A DNA stretch of 64,000 nt, taken from contig JANCRA010000066.1 in the NCBI GenBank assembly GCA_024362935.1, positions 372,001 to 436,000 of the forward strand, read 5' to 3'. The stretch is from Setophaga petechia. Its lineage: Eukaryota > Chordata > Aves > Passeriformes > Parulidae. Shown here in pieces: positions 55,136 to 63,817 of this stretch (within the stretch, counting starts at the first letter, position 1; each line of letters begins with the position of its first letter). The position numbers and the translations under genes are program-made. A model generated the notes under the pieces. That model searched no databases, was not told where the DNA came from, and saw nothing but the letters and a program-made list of their open reading frames with translations.

Positions 55136-55805
55136 TGTCTTGGTTTGGAAAGACAGGAGTCTGCTGAGGAAGGCAGGAGCCTCCCCTGAAATGGAGAATG
55201 TAAACCCTCCCCACCCATCTGAATTGCTATAATTTTTAAATTAAGGGGCTCTCAGGCAAAAATATGGGAGCAGAAAATAACAGTTCTTTAATAGGGAAGA
55301 AAAAAAGATAAAATAAAGAATGCAGTGAACTAAACCAACACTGGCAGAGTCAGAGCCCAAGCTGACACCCTGTGGGTCAGGCTGGTGGCAGCAGTGCCAT
55401 TGGAATTGTGGCTCAGCCCTCCTGCAGGGTCAGGGCTGGTTCTGCTGGAGCAGGGATCCTGGAGAAAGGTGCAGTCTCTGCCTCTGAAGATGCAGGGCAA
55501 GAGGCAGCTGCTGTTCCTCTGGGCAATGCAGTGCAGGAGCCGTGCTGGTGTTCCAGAATCTCCAGATTCTATCCGGGTAGGAATGCTTGGCTCCTCCCTC
55601 TGGGCTCCCATCTCCCAATGGGATGCTGTAGTTCTTATCAGCCCTGCAGGGACATTCCAGAGCTGTTATCAGCAGGTGTCCCCTCCCGAGGGAGGTGTGA
55701 ATGTGGTCACTCAGAGAGAGAGAGATAAGGCAAACTGCCCACTTGACAAAGGTAATCTGCCATACAGATGGTAATGGAATACATCTTGCATTGCAATCTC
55801 CAACA
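55136..55805 (+). mobile_element. Solo LTR, family A, copy 2
   Basis: It begins TGTCTTGGTTTGGAAAGACA and ends TTGCAATCTCCAACA. The exact 5-bp target duplication TCCTG lies at 55,131-55,135 and 55,806-55,810. It is nearly identical to 11,052-11,726. No internal region is present. Confidence 0.95.
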
Positions 55806-55810
55806 TCCTG

Positions 55811-56632
55811 TCACTCCCAGAGCAGGCTCCAGGATGGCACAGGCAAACCCCAGGCAGTGACAGCCCTGCCTGTGCCAGAGCCCTCCAAGCCAGGCTGGCT
55901 GCAGAGGAGATGCCCAGCTGTGCCCAGGAGGAGCCAGTCCAGCTCTCCACATCCTCCTGGCAAACTCTGTGGGAATCCATAAAGTCAGAGGGGTTTGGGA
56001 AAGCTGAGAAGTCAGGCCTCAGAGACAGCAGAGCTGGGATTGGAGCTAAGCAGCAGCCATGAGATAGGTCAGCAAAAAAATGATATAAGAAGCAGAAAAG
56101 TAAGGACAAATATTGCAATGGTTTGTGTATTAACACTTGGCTAGAATAACTCCTTAAGCTGCAGAAATTCTATCTAGCAAGATATTAGGAAGTTCTAAGC
56201 TTAATAATGGAGCTCTGTGTGTTGTGTTTTAAGGCTCACAAGCAGGTATTGTATTTGAAATAAGCAAGCATTGCTTTAACCAAAGGCACGTGTGCTTACA
56301 GTGGTTGGATGGAACTACTGTCAATGTGCTTCTGCTTTGTGTGATTGGTCAAAAAACTTTTAAAGTGAGTTGTAACATTAAGTTCTTGGTCTGCTGCCTG
56401 GGATGTGAGCTGCTGGCATCTTCCCATTGTCATAATCATGTAATGAGACTGATGCTCTGGGAGATAAAAGAAACAATGGGAAGGATTCCACTGATTGATT
56501 AATGGAGAAAGATATTTGCTTTTACAAACAAGCTTTAGGCTTGCTGATAAATGAAATTGGACATTGAGAGATGAAAGAAACAATGAGGAAAACCCCTAAA
56601 TTCCATAAGAATTCAAAATTAAAAGGGAGGGT
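55811..56632 (+). mobile_element. Possible ERV internal 3' region
   Basis: AT-rich from 56,030. It ends in a purine-rich tract (AAAATTAAAAGGGAGGG at 56,615-56,631) directly before an LTR start, as expected of the polypurine tract. No open frame of note remains, so retroviral origin rests on position only. Confidence 0.45.
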
Positions 56633-56893
56633 TGTACATTAGAGGGAAATCTTTGGGATCAGGTGTTCTGGGAAGTCTGAACCTCTCAAGTACCTCAGAA
56701 ATGGGGAAAGAGAGAAGGGAAATGCAGCTGGAAATTGGGATAAAAAGGAGGCTGCATCCTCCAAAAATTGGAGAGACCCCTGGGGAATGTCCCATGGCCT
56801 CTGCCTTTATTGGAATAAAGTAAAAGGACTCCTCTGTCTCCTTTTTGGACAAAAAACTCTGGTGTTTGTGGAATAATTTTCCTGACCCTGTCA
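56633..56893 (+). mobile_element. LTR-like element (family F), ~260 bp
   Basis: It starts TGTACATTAGAGGG. It contains GGATAAAAAGGAGGCTGC (TATA-like), TTGGAATAAAGTAAAAGG (polyadenylation signal) and TTTTTGGACAAAAAACTC, and ends CCTGACCCTGTCA. The TATA box, signal and short U5-like end in order support a 3' LTR. Confidence 0.65.
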
Positions 56894-57267
56894 GGCTGGG
56901 TGTGTCAGCCTGAGCGTGGCACAGGGAATGGGGGAATGGGGAAGGGGAGTGGGAGACGGGGAAGAAAAGTGCAGTGGAGCCACGCTGCTTTGCTGCTTTC
57001 TCCTTCCCTAATGGACTCAATAATCGACTGGCAGCAGGAGTGAAAGTGCTCTGGCCAGGCAGTGCATGGAGCATCTGATCCCCTGCCAGGACCTGGGGGA
57101 AGGAAACAGCCCCGAGAGGCCGGGATGGAGCAGGGAGCACCCTGAGCAGTGCAGTGCCGGTGCTGAAGGGGCACTGCCCCTCTGCCTCCCCTGCCCAGGG
57201 CAAGGATGGGCTGTGCTGAAACCCCAGCCTGGCTGGCCCTGCCTCACCTGGCCAGGGCCACCCCAGC
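56894..57267. other. Unclassified stretch
   Basis: GC-moderate. A 267-codon minus-strand frame spans 56,619-57,422, but it crosses the family F LTR and part of family D and has no recognisable domain past its hydrophobic start. Confidence 0.4.
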
Positions 57268-57562
57268 TGAAATAAACACGGGCAGGAGAGTTTTATCCTT
57301 TTTAATGCCTTTATTAAAAGTGATTTCAGGTCTGGGGGCAGAACCGACGGGTCTGTGCTCATGCTGCTGCTGCTCCCAGGAGTGACGAGGAGGAGGAGGA
57401 GGAAGAGTGCAGCTGTGTCCACTGGTCTGTGGGCAGAGCTGGGGATTCCATCCTCACCAGAGCATCAGGAAAATCCCTTGTTCACTATTTCAGTTTGACT
57501 CCCAGGGTCCCGCCTCTAGCTGAGGTCCTTCTTGGCTAGGGCAAGGGGCAAAAAAGGGTCTC

Positions 57563-57945
57563 TGGCACAGACATCTTTCATGAAAAATCCTTTCTTTACT
57601 ATTTTTCCTCCTGAGAAGCTGAGAGGCCTCAGGAACAAAATGTAAACATTGATTATCTGCTGCTCTGGAGTGCAACAGGTGCATCTGGGATTTGCCCCAC
57701 ATGTTGGTTGTTTCTAATTAATGGCCAGTCACAGTCAGCTGGCTCAGACTGTCTGAGCCACAAACCTTTGTTATCATTCCTTCCTATTCTATTCTTAGCC
57801 AGCCTTCTGATGAAATCCTTTCTTCTATTCTTTTAGTATAGTTTTAATGTAATATATATACTAAAATAATAAATCAGCCTTCTGAAACATGGAGTCAGAT
57901 CCTCATCTCTTCCTTCATCCAAGAACTCCTGCAAACACCATCACA
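57563..57945 (+). mobile_element. Solo LTR, family B, copy 3 (nested)
   Basis: It starts TGGCACAGACATCTTTCATG and ends CAAACACCATCACA. The exact 6-bp target duplication GGTCTC lies at 57,557-57,562 and 57,946-57,951. Inserted in the family D element. Confidence 0.95.
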
Positions 57946-58081
57946 GGTCTCAGCATCTCTGCAGACTCTGGGCTTTGCTCCTCATGCTCAGACATCACTT
58001 TGATCTCTTAATTCTGTGTTGGGGTCTTTTGTTCAGTTTGGTGGGGTGGCTTTCCCATGGCATGCTGGCTCCGAGGTCATT

Positions 58082-58459
58082 TGTGATGGTGTTCACAGGG
58101 GTCCAAGGAGGAGGGAAGAGATGAGGATCTGACTCCATGTTTCAGAAGGCTGATTTATTATTTTATGATTATATTACATTAAAACTGTACTAAAAGAATA
58201 GAAGAAATTATTTCATCAGAAGGCTGGCTAAGAATAGAATAGCAAAGAATGATAACAAAGGTTTGTGGCTTGGCTCTCTGTCCAAGCCAGCTGTGATTGG
58301 CCATTAATTAGAAACATCCAACATGGGCCAATCCCAGATGCACCTGTTGCATTCCACAGCAGCAGATAATCATTGTTTACATTTTGTTCCTGAGGCCTCT
58401 CAGCTTCTCAGGAGGAAAAATCTTAAGGAAAGGATTTTCCATAAAAGATGTCTGTGACA
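58082..58459 (-). mobile_element. Solo LTR, family B, copy 4 (nested, opposite strand)
   Basis: The plus strand starts TGTGATGGTGTTCACAGGGG and ends AGATGTCTGTGACA. Target duplication GTCATT (58,076-58,081) / GTTATT (58,460-58,465), one difference. It lies 136 bp from copy 3 in the opposite orientation, forming a large hairpin-capable pair. Confidence 0.95.
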
Positions 58460-58657
58460 GTTATTTTGCATGCCCTCTGATGTACCCTCCTTTCTCTGTC
58501 CGAGGAGGGTTATCCACCTGGGAGCAGTCAGGGTGATTCTGACATTAGGAGTAGTTAACGGAAACGACCGGTGATTGCAATAACAAACACTTAGAACTCC
58601 ATCCTGGCAGCAACTGGTCCAGCCTGTTCATTCTGCCACCTTTAAAAAAAATTGGCA

Positions 58658-59296
58658 GCTTTTTCCACTCCCAACACCAGCAGTGCCCTGTGGAGCTCCG
58701 GGGAAGGTGGCACCAGCCAGGGGGTGCTGCCAGCCTGGACACAGCTCTGAGCAGCGCTGCCTGCTCAGGGTGTGCAGAAATCCCCGGAGACAGGGGCCGT
58801 GCAAAGCGACCTTTGCACCGAGGGGCCGTGCCCCTGTCCCCTGATCCCCCTTACATAAATCATCTGCTGAGGTCACTGCTGTCCCCAGCTCCTCCGGGGT
58901 GGCTCCTGGAGGGCCTCAGTGACATGATTATCCCTCCTTAGCAGAGCATTTCCAAAGCCCAAGGAGGGCTTTGCTCGCTAATCTGGCATTCAGTGCAGAT
59001 AATAGGCTTTGAGATGAAGCCCTCCTGGAGTCTATTTTAAGGTGGTTTTGTGGCTTTGTCGGCTGTCACAGCAGGAGCCGTCGTGTCACAGCACTGCGGG
59101 GACACTGCCACCTCAGGGGCACTGTCACCCTCTGTCCCGTGCCACAGAAGCTCCTTCCTGTGCCCACCGTGCCATCCCCAGCCCTGGACCTCCCCAGGCT
59201 CCTGTGTTCTCTCTCCAGAAGCTTTAAGGGGGCTCCTCAGGAAGGAGGGGAGGTGGAAAGGGCATCTGAGGCCTGGAGCAGGGCTGGACTGAGCTG
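58658..59296. other. Single-copy stretch, candidate conserved sequence
   Basis: Evenly composed, with no repeat. 58,840-59,040 contains unrepeated AT/GC-balanced sequence. No exon is recognised. Confidence 0.35.
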
Positions 59297-59765
59297 TCTG
59301 TCCAATGAGGTGTCTGTCCAGTGAGGTATTTGTCCAGTGAGATGTTTGTCCACTGAGGTGTTCTGTCTGTCCAGCAAGGTGCCTGTCCACTGAGGTGTTC
59401 TGTCTGTCCAGTGAGGTGTTTGTTCTCTGAGCTGTTTGTCCAGCAAGGTGTCTGAAGCTGTCTGTCCACTGAGGTGTTCTGTCTGTCCAGTGAGATGTTT
59501 GTCCACTGAGGTGTTTTGTCTGTCCAGCAAGGTGTTCTGTCTGTCCAGCAAGGTGTCTGTCCAGTGAGGTGTCTGCCCACTGAGGTGTTCTGTCTGTCCA
59601 GCGAGCTGTGTGTCTACTGAGGTGTCTGTCCACTGAGGTGTTCTGTCTGTCCATTAAGGTGTCTGTCCAGGGATGTGTATGTGCAGTGAGATGTTCTGTC
59701 TGCCCAGTGAGGTGTTCTGTCTGCCCATGGAGGTGTTCTGTCTGTCCAGCAAGCTGTCTGTCCCA
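59297..59765 (+). repeat. 16-bp minisatellite (TGTCCAGTGAGGTGTC type)
   Basis: The 16-bp unit TGTCCAGTGAGGTGTC mixes with a 20-bp form carrying TTCTGTC. About 26 units, with CCACTGAGG, CCAGCAAGG and CCCAGTGAGG variants. Confidence 0.92.
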
Positions 59766-60004
59766 TGTCCCTGCCTGCCAGCACCCTGCCAGGGGTCCCT
59801 GTCCAGCCCCGTGAGGTGCCCTGGGCCGAGGGGCTCCACACTCCTGGCCAGGAGGGAGCAGCTGAGGGCTGAGCCCCAGCCTGGGCTCCTTCCACGGGGA
59901 CCCCTCTGGTGCTGCCAGGAGGGACTGGGGGAGCTGGGGGGACGTGAGGTCCAGGCAAGGTCACCCTGGGAGAGCTGTGGGACGGGGCTGTGGAGAGATG
60001 GCAG
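59766..60004. other. Short unclassified stretch
   Basis: GC-rich spacer between two minisatellites; nothing is recognised. Confidence 0.35.
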
Positions 60005-60412
60005 GGCCTGAGGGACCTGCAGAGGCTGTCCCAGGAAGACAGGGACCTGCAAAGGCTGTCACAGGGAGAGAGGGACCTGTAGAGGTTGTCCCAGGGAGAC
60101 AGGGACCTGCAGAGGCTGTCACAGGCAGGGAGGGACCTGCAGAGGTTGTCCCAGGCAGGGAGGGGATCTGAGGGACGTCTGAAGGCTGTCCCAGGGAGAG
60201 AGGGACCTGCAGAAGCTGTCACAGGGAGAGAGGGACCTGAGGGACCTGTAGAGGCTGTGACAGGGAGACAGGGACCTGCAGAAGTTGTCCCAGCTAGAGA
60301 GGGACCTGAAGGACCTGCAGAGGCTATCCCAGGGAGAGAGGGACCTGAAGGACCTCTAAAGGCTGTCCCAGGCAGGGAGGGACCTGAGACACCTCTAAAA
60401 GCTGTTGGGGCC
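60005..60412 (+). repeat. 30-bp minisatellite (with 10-bp extensions)
   Basis: The unit GGGACCTGCAGAGGCTGTCC plus CAGGGAGAGA (30 bp) repeats about 12 times. Some units add a second GGACCTGAG word (~10 bp). Confidence 0.92.
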
Positions 60413-60556
60413 CTTTACAGGTACCCATTGAAGCCTCTGGGCATGAGGACCTGCCACTTTCTCAAGGTTTAGGGGTCTCCTTGTGACACTCTCCAGGCTT
60501 TTTCTGCTCCTGTCTCCCCTCCCACAACCCCTCATATCCCCACCTCACTTTTCTGC

Positions 60557-60713
60557 CCTGGTTTAAGGGTTCAGGATGGTGTCCCACCCTCTGTGACGTG
60601 CTGGCTGTCCCAGGGTGCTGGACAGCCTCTCCCAGGGATGTGGCTCACAGGGAGGCAGGAGCCAGGGGACGTTTCTGGAAGCTGCCCTGAGGATTGTGAC
60701 ACTGTTGTGTAAA
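60557..60713 (+). repeat. Inverted-repeat arm 1
   Basis: CCTGGTTTAAGGGTTCAGGA, then CAGCCTCTCCCAGGGATGTG and GTGACACTGTTGTGTAAA, matches the reverse complement of 61,788-61,944 with only a handful of differences over ~155 bp. The region between the arms is mainly the 24-bp minisatellite. Confidence 0.95.
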
Positions 60714-60764
60714 GGCTTTTCAGGCTCATGTCATGTCTGCTGCCACCACTCAGCTGGAGAAAGG

Positions 60765-61372
60765 GGACACCTCCAAGGTGGGGTCTGTGTCCCCTCCAAT
60801 GTGGGGTCTGTGACACCCCCAAAGTGGGGTCTGTGACACCCCCAAAGTGGGATCTGTGACGCCCCCACGGTGGGGTCTGTGACATCTCCAATGTGGGGTC
60901 TGTGTCACCTCCATGGTGAGGTCTGTGACATCCCCAAGGCTGCGTCTGTGACACCCCCAAAGTGGGGTCTGTGACACCCCCAATGCTGGGTCTGTGACAC
61001 CCCCAAGGTGGGGTCTGTGACACCCCCAAGGTGGGGTTTGTGAAATCTCAATGTGGGATCTGTGTCCCCTCCATGGTGAGGTCTGTGACATCTCCAAGGT
61101 GGGGTCTGTGTCCCTTCCAAGGTGAGGTCTGTGACATCCCCAAGGTAGGATCTGTGACATCCCCAAGGCTGGGTCTGTGACACCCCAAAGGTGGGGTCTG
61201 TGACACCCCCAAGGCTGGGTCTGTGACACCCCCAAGGCTGGGTCTGTGACACTCCCAATGTGGGGTCTGTGACACCCCCAAGGTGGGGTCTGTGACCCCA
61301 AAGGTGGGGTCTGTGACACCCCCAAGGCTGGGTCTGTGACACCCCCAATGTGGGGTCTGTGTCCCCTGCACT
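60765..61372 (+). repeat. 24-bp minisatellite
   Basis: The unit CCCCAAGGTGGGGTCTGTGA plus CACC (24 bp) repeats about 25 times, with CAATGTGGG, AAAGTGGG and AAGGCTGGG variants. It lies in the loop of an inverted repeat. Minus-strand frames of up to 260 codons show an in-frame 8-residue repeat. Confidence 0.95.
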
Positions 61373-61787
61373 CCCCAGCCCCCAGAGCTCTGTGATAAGG
61401 TGTCACACCTGTCCTACCCCCCGTGTGTGCCAGGGGGTACCAGCACTGGGAGCACTGGGAGCACTGGGAGCTGGGAGGGCCAGGCTGGCACAGCTCTGGG
61501 AGTCTCCAGGGCTCTGTGGTCCAGCCTGGCATGCACTGGCAGAGCTGCAGGGATTTGTGGACTGGAATAGCATGAAATGATGCTGAAAATCCGGGTTAAT
61601 CTGAACCAGCTCCAGAGGCCAGTTCTGCCAGAGCCGCCTCTTTATCTGCAGTGTGAATCTAAATCCACAGCAGGCTTAGCTTGGGTCTTGGCAGCTTTAT
61701 GTCGGCTCTGATTAGTTCACATCACCTTCTTTACAGCTGCCTGGCCCTCTGCTGGGGAGCCTGCCTCCAGATTGTCAATATTTTATA
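61373..61787. other. Loop remainder with a 10-bp stutter, otherwise single-copy
   Basis: At 61,440-61,475 the decamer CACTGGGAGC/A is repeated about four times. 61,560-61,787 is evenly composed with no exon recognised. Confidence 0.45.
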
Positions 61788-61944
61788 TTTACACAACAGT
61801 GTCACAGTCCTCAGGGCAGCTTCCAAAAACGTCCCCTGGCTCCTGCCTCCCTGTGAGCCACATCCCTGGGAGATGTTGTCCAGCACCCTGGGACAGCCAG
61901 CACATCACAGAGGGTGGGACACCACCCTGAACCCTTAAACCAGG
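61788..61944 (-). repeat. Inverted-repeat arm 2
   Basis: Reverse complement of 60,557-60,713. It ends directly beside the left edge of the mitochondrial insertion. Confidence 0.95.
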
Positions 61945-61957
61945 CCTAAATCTGAGC

Positions 61958-62714
61958 CAGGCAGGTGGAAGAGTGGTCTAGGTTGAGGTAAAGAGAATGG
62001 GAGGGGTAGTGGGGTTCAGATTGAAGTTGCTGGGAGCAAGGCTAGCATTGGAGTTGTGAAAAATAAGATAATAATTATCCCTGTGATAAATAATTAAATT
62101 GGGAAGGATGTTGATGGTCAAATGGGTTCCTTAATAAGTAGTTTTACCCCATCTGCTAGGGGCTGTAGAAGTCCAGATGGGCCAACAATATTTGGGCACT
62201 GTGACCAAGTTCACAGGGGTCTGAGGATGAGGGAAGAGATGAGGATCTGACTCCATGTTTCAGAAGGCTGATTTATTATTTTATGATATATATTATATTA
62301 AAACTATACTAAAAGAATAGAAGAAAGGATTTTATCAGAAGGCTGGCTAAGAATAGAAAAAGAAAGAATGATGACAAAGGCTTGTGGCTTGGAGACAGAG
62401 TGTGAGCCAGCTGACTGTGATTGGCCATTAATTAGAAACAACCATACAGACCAATCCCAGATGTACCTGTTGCATTCCACAGCAGCAGATAATCAATGTT
62501 TAGATTTCGTTCCTGAGGCCTCTCAGCTTCTCAGGAGAAAAAAACCCTAAGGAAAGGATTTTCCATAAAAGCTGTCTGCGACAGGGCCCTTTCAGCCTCG
62601 TATGTAGCTTAGGATTTTGTGCTCTATTAGTGTGAGGAAGGCCTCTGCAATTAAGATTGGGAGGGCACAGGAGAGGGCTATGACGAGGTTAATTAAGAGA
62701 GGGTAGTTAATCAT
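61958..62714 (-). pseudogene. ND1: Mitochondrial NADH dehydrogenase subunit 1, nuclear fragment
   Basis: Working ND1 encodes a membrane subunit of respiratory complex I. Here the start ATG (62,714-62,712) is followed by about 43 codons typical of the avian ND1 N-terminus. An LTR insertion follows, and the frame resumes at the matching codons after 62,199 (reading NIVGP). About 80 further codons are recognisable to ~61,958. The frame uses TGA where Trp or Arg is expected and has at least one in-frame TAA near 62,092. The gene is cut off well before its normal ~320-residue end. It is non-functional in the nucleus. Confidence 0.93.
62200..62583 (-). mobile_element. Solo LTR, family B, copy 5 (inside the NUMT)
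   Basis: The plus strand starts TGTGACCAAGTTCACAGGGG and ends AAAGCTGTCTGCGACA. Target duplication GGGCAC (62,194-62,199) / GGGCCC (62,584-62,589), one difference. It splits ND1 between the codons for KGP and NIV. Confidence 0.95.
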
Positions 62715-62736
62715 GGGGGAGCTTGGTTTAAGTTAA

Positions 62737-62810
62737 GCTAGGGAGAGGATTTGAACCTCTGAGTTAAAGGACTTAAGCCTTTTGCATTTTCCGAGCTCTG
62801 CCACGCTAGC
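62737..62810 (-). pseudogene. Mitochondrial tRNA-Leu(UUR), nuclear copy
   Basis: 74 nt on the minus strand. The anticodon stem AAAGG/CCTTT encloses loop CTTAAGT with anticodon TAA, and the T stem is AGAGG/CCTCT. The acceptor GCTAGCG pairs with CCCTAGC apart from one C-C mismatch. A cloverleaf is still drawable, but its location in a NUMT makes function unlikely. Confidence 0.92.
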
Positions 62811-62880
62811 TGGTCCTGGTGTGGTGTGACAGCCTTTGGTAATTTAGTTGTCTTCATTAGGGTGAAGTAATGGGCTGTTG
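62811..62880 (-). pseudogene. Mitochondrial 16S rRNA 3' end, nuclear copy
   Basis: The minus strand reads CCTAATGAAGACAACTAAAT and then TACCAAAGGC, close to the conserved end of avian 16S rRNA before tRNA-Leu. Only about 60-70 bp is present. Confidence 0.75.
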
Positions 62881-63105
62881 TGTTATCCCTGCCTTGGGAT
62901 CCCACAGCTCAACCCCCTCCTGTGGGATTGGCAGCACCAGGAACACGGGTGGGACAATGGGAAGGTGTTTGGGGACATTGTCCCCAACAAGAACAGCAGA
63001 GCAAATGAGGGTGTGGTTGTGACCCTCCACTGGAGATCCCACAGGAGAACCAGCCCCAAGCAGGAGGAGCATCCATTCTCATGAAGCTGGAGGTCATTCC
63101 AACCC
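62881..63105. other. Short unclassified stretch
   Basis: About 220 bp between the NUMT and the next LTR-like element; no gene is recognised. Confidence 0.35.
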
Positions 63106-63544
63106 TGTGCTGCCTTGGGAAGGCTGACCTAGAGCAGAGACCAGACTAAGCAAAAGAATAAAGCAGGGATTTATTGAAAGGATCTCCTCAATGGATCCAC
63201 CTTGGGCAGCACCAGAGACCACCCAGGGCTGCACCCAAGATGAACCAAAATGGTCCCAAAATGAACCCAAGATGAACCAAAATGGTCCCAAAATGCACAA
63301 CTGGTCATGGGGTCTGTCCCTGTGATCAGTTCTGCTCCATTTGCATCTTGCAGCTCATTGTCCCATTCCAGCTTTAGCCCAGGCAGTCCCATCCTTGTTT
63401 TTCTCTCTCCAGCCCACAGTGTTTGTGCTCTTGGGCTGAGATTTGGATCATTTGTCCTTGGTGCCCAGCTGGAGAAGGAATTGTTTTGTCTCCCTGTTCT
63501 GTGCACAGAGCTCACCATCCCATAATGTGAGGCCCAGACCCACA
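63106..63544 (-). mobile_element. LTR-like element (family E)
   Basis: On the minus strand it runs from TGTGGGTCTGGGCCTCACAT to CCTTCCCAAGGCAGCACA. A polyadenylation-type signal (TTTCAATAAATCCCTGC) lies ~65 bp before the end. A 31-bp piece (AAGATGAACCAAAATGGTCC on the plus strand) is tandemly doubled at 63,238-63,297. No target duplication was found. Confidence 0.6.
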
Positions 63545-63631
63545 CTAAAGCAGCACAGAATCTGAAAAATATAAAACTAAAACCTGAGGCATCAGGGGCA
63601 GGAATGCCTGGGCCAGGAGCTAAGACAGGGT

Positions 63632-63817
63632 GGAGGAGAGGAGAGGAGAGGAGAGGAGAGGAGAGGAGAGGAGAGGAGAGGAGAGGAGAGGAGAGGAGAG
63701 GAGAGGAGAGGAGAGGAGAGGAGAGGAGAGGAGAGGAGAGGAGAGGAGAGGAGAGGAGAGGAGAGGAGAGGAGAGGAGAGGAGAGGAGAGGAGAGGAGAG
63801 AGGAGAGGAGAGGAGAG
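63632..63817 (+). repeat. (GGAGA)n pentanucleotide microsatellite
   Basis: About 37 copies of GGAGA, interrupted near 63,800 by one shortened unit. All purine on the plus strand. Confidence 0.97.

Larger units (their letters stand above)
57268..58657 (-). mobile_element. LTR-like element (family D), split by two later LTRs
   Basis: Pieces at 57,268-57,562, 57,946-58,081 and 58,460-58,657 together match 52,771-53,411. They share TTTTAATGCCTTTATTAAAA, CAGCATCTCTGCAG, GACATCACT(C/T)TGATCTCTTA, GGTGGGGTGG and CCCATGGCATGCTGG. The 3' end in the reverse sense is GCCCGTGTTTATTTCA. Confidence 0.7.
61950..62880 (-). other. NUMT: mitochondrial 16S end, tRNA-Leu(UUR) and ND1 start
   Basis: On the minus strand the order is the 3' end of 16S rRNA (~62,880-62,811), tRNA-Leu (62,810-62,737), a short spacer and the start of ND1 (from 62,714), as in bird mitochondrial genomes. 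An LTR at 62,200-62,583 interrupts it. Without the LTR about 550 bp of mitochondrial DNA is present. The left limit is estimated where ND1 similarity fades. Confidence 0.93.

Noticed and set aside
56619..57422. Minus-strand frame beginning with a signal-peptide-like hydrophobic stretch
   Set aside because: It starts inside an LTR-like element and runs across another LTR-like element. The start is not kept in the related copy at 52.8-53.4 kb.
62737..62810. Functional nuclear tRNA gene
   Set aside because: It is the mitochondrial tRNA-Leu(UUR) form embedded between mitochondrial 16S and ND1 sequence, so it is part of a NUMT.
63632..63817. Telomeric or interstitial telomere repeat
   Set aside because: The unit is GGAGA, not TTAGGG. 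No telomere repeat run was seen anywhere in the window.
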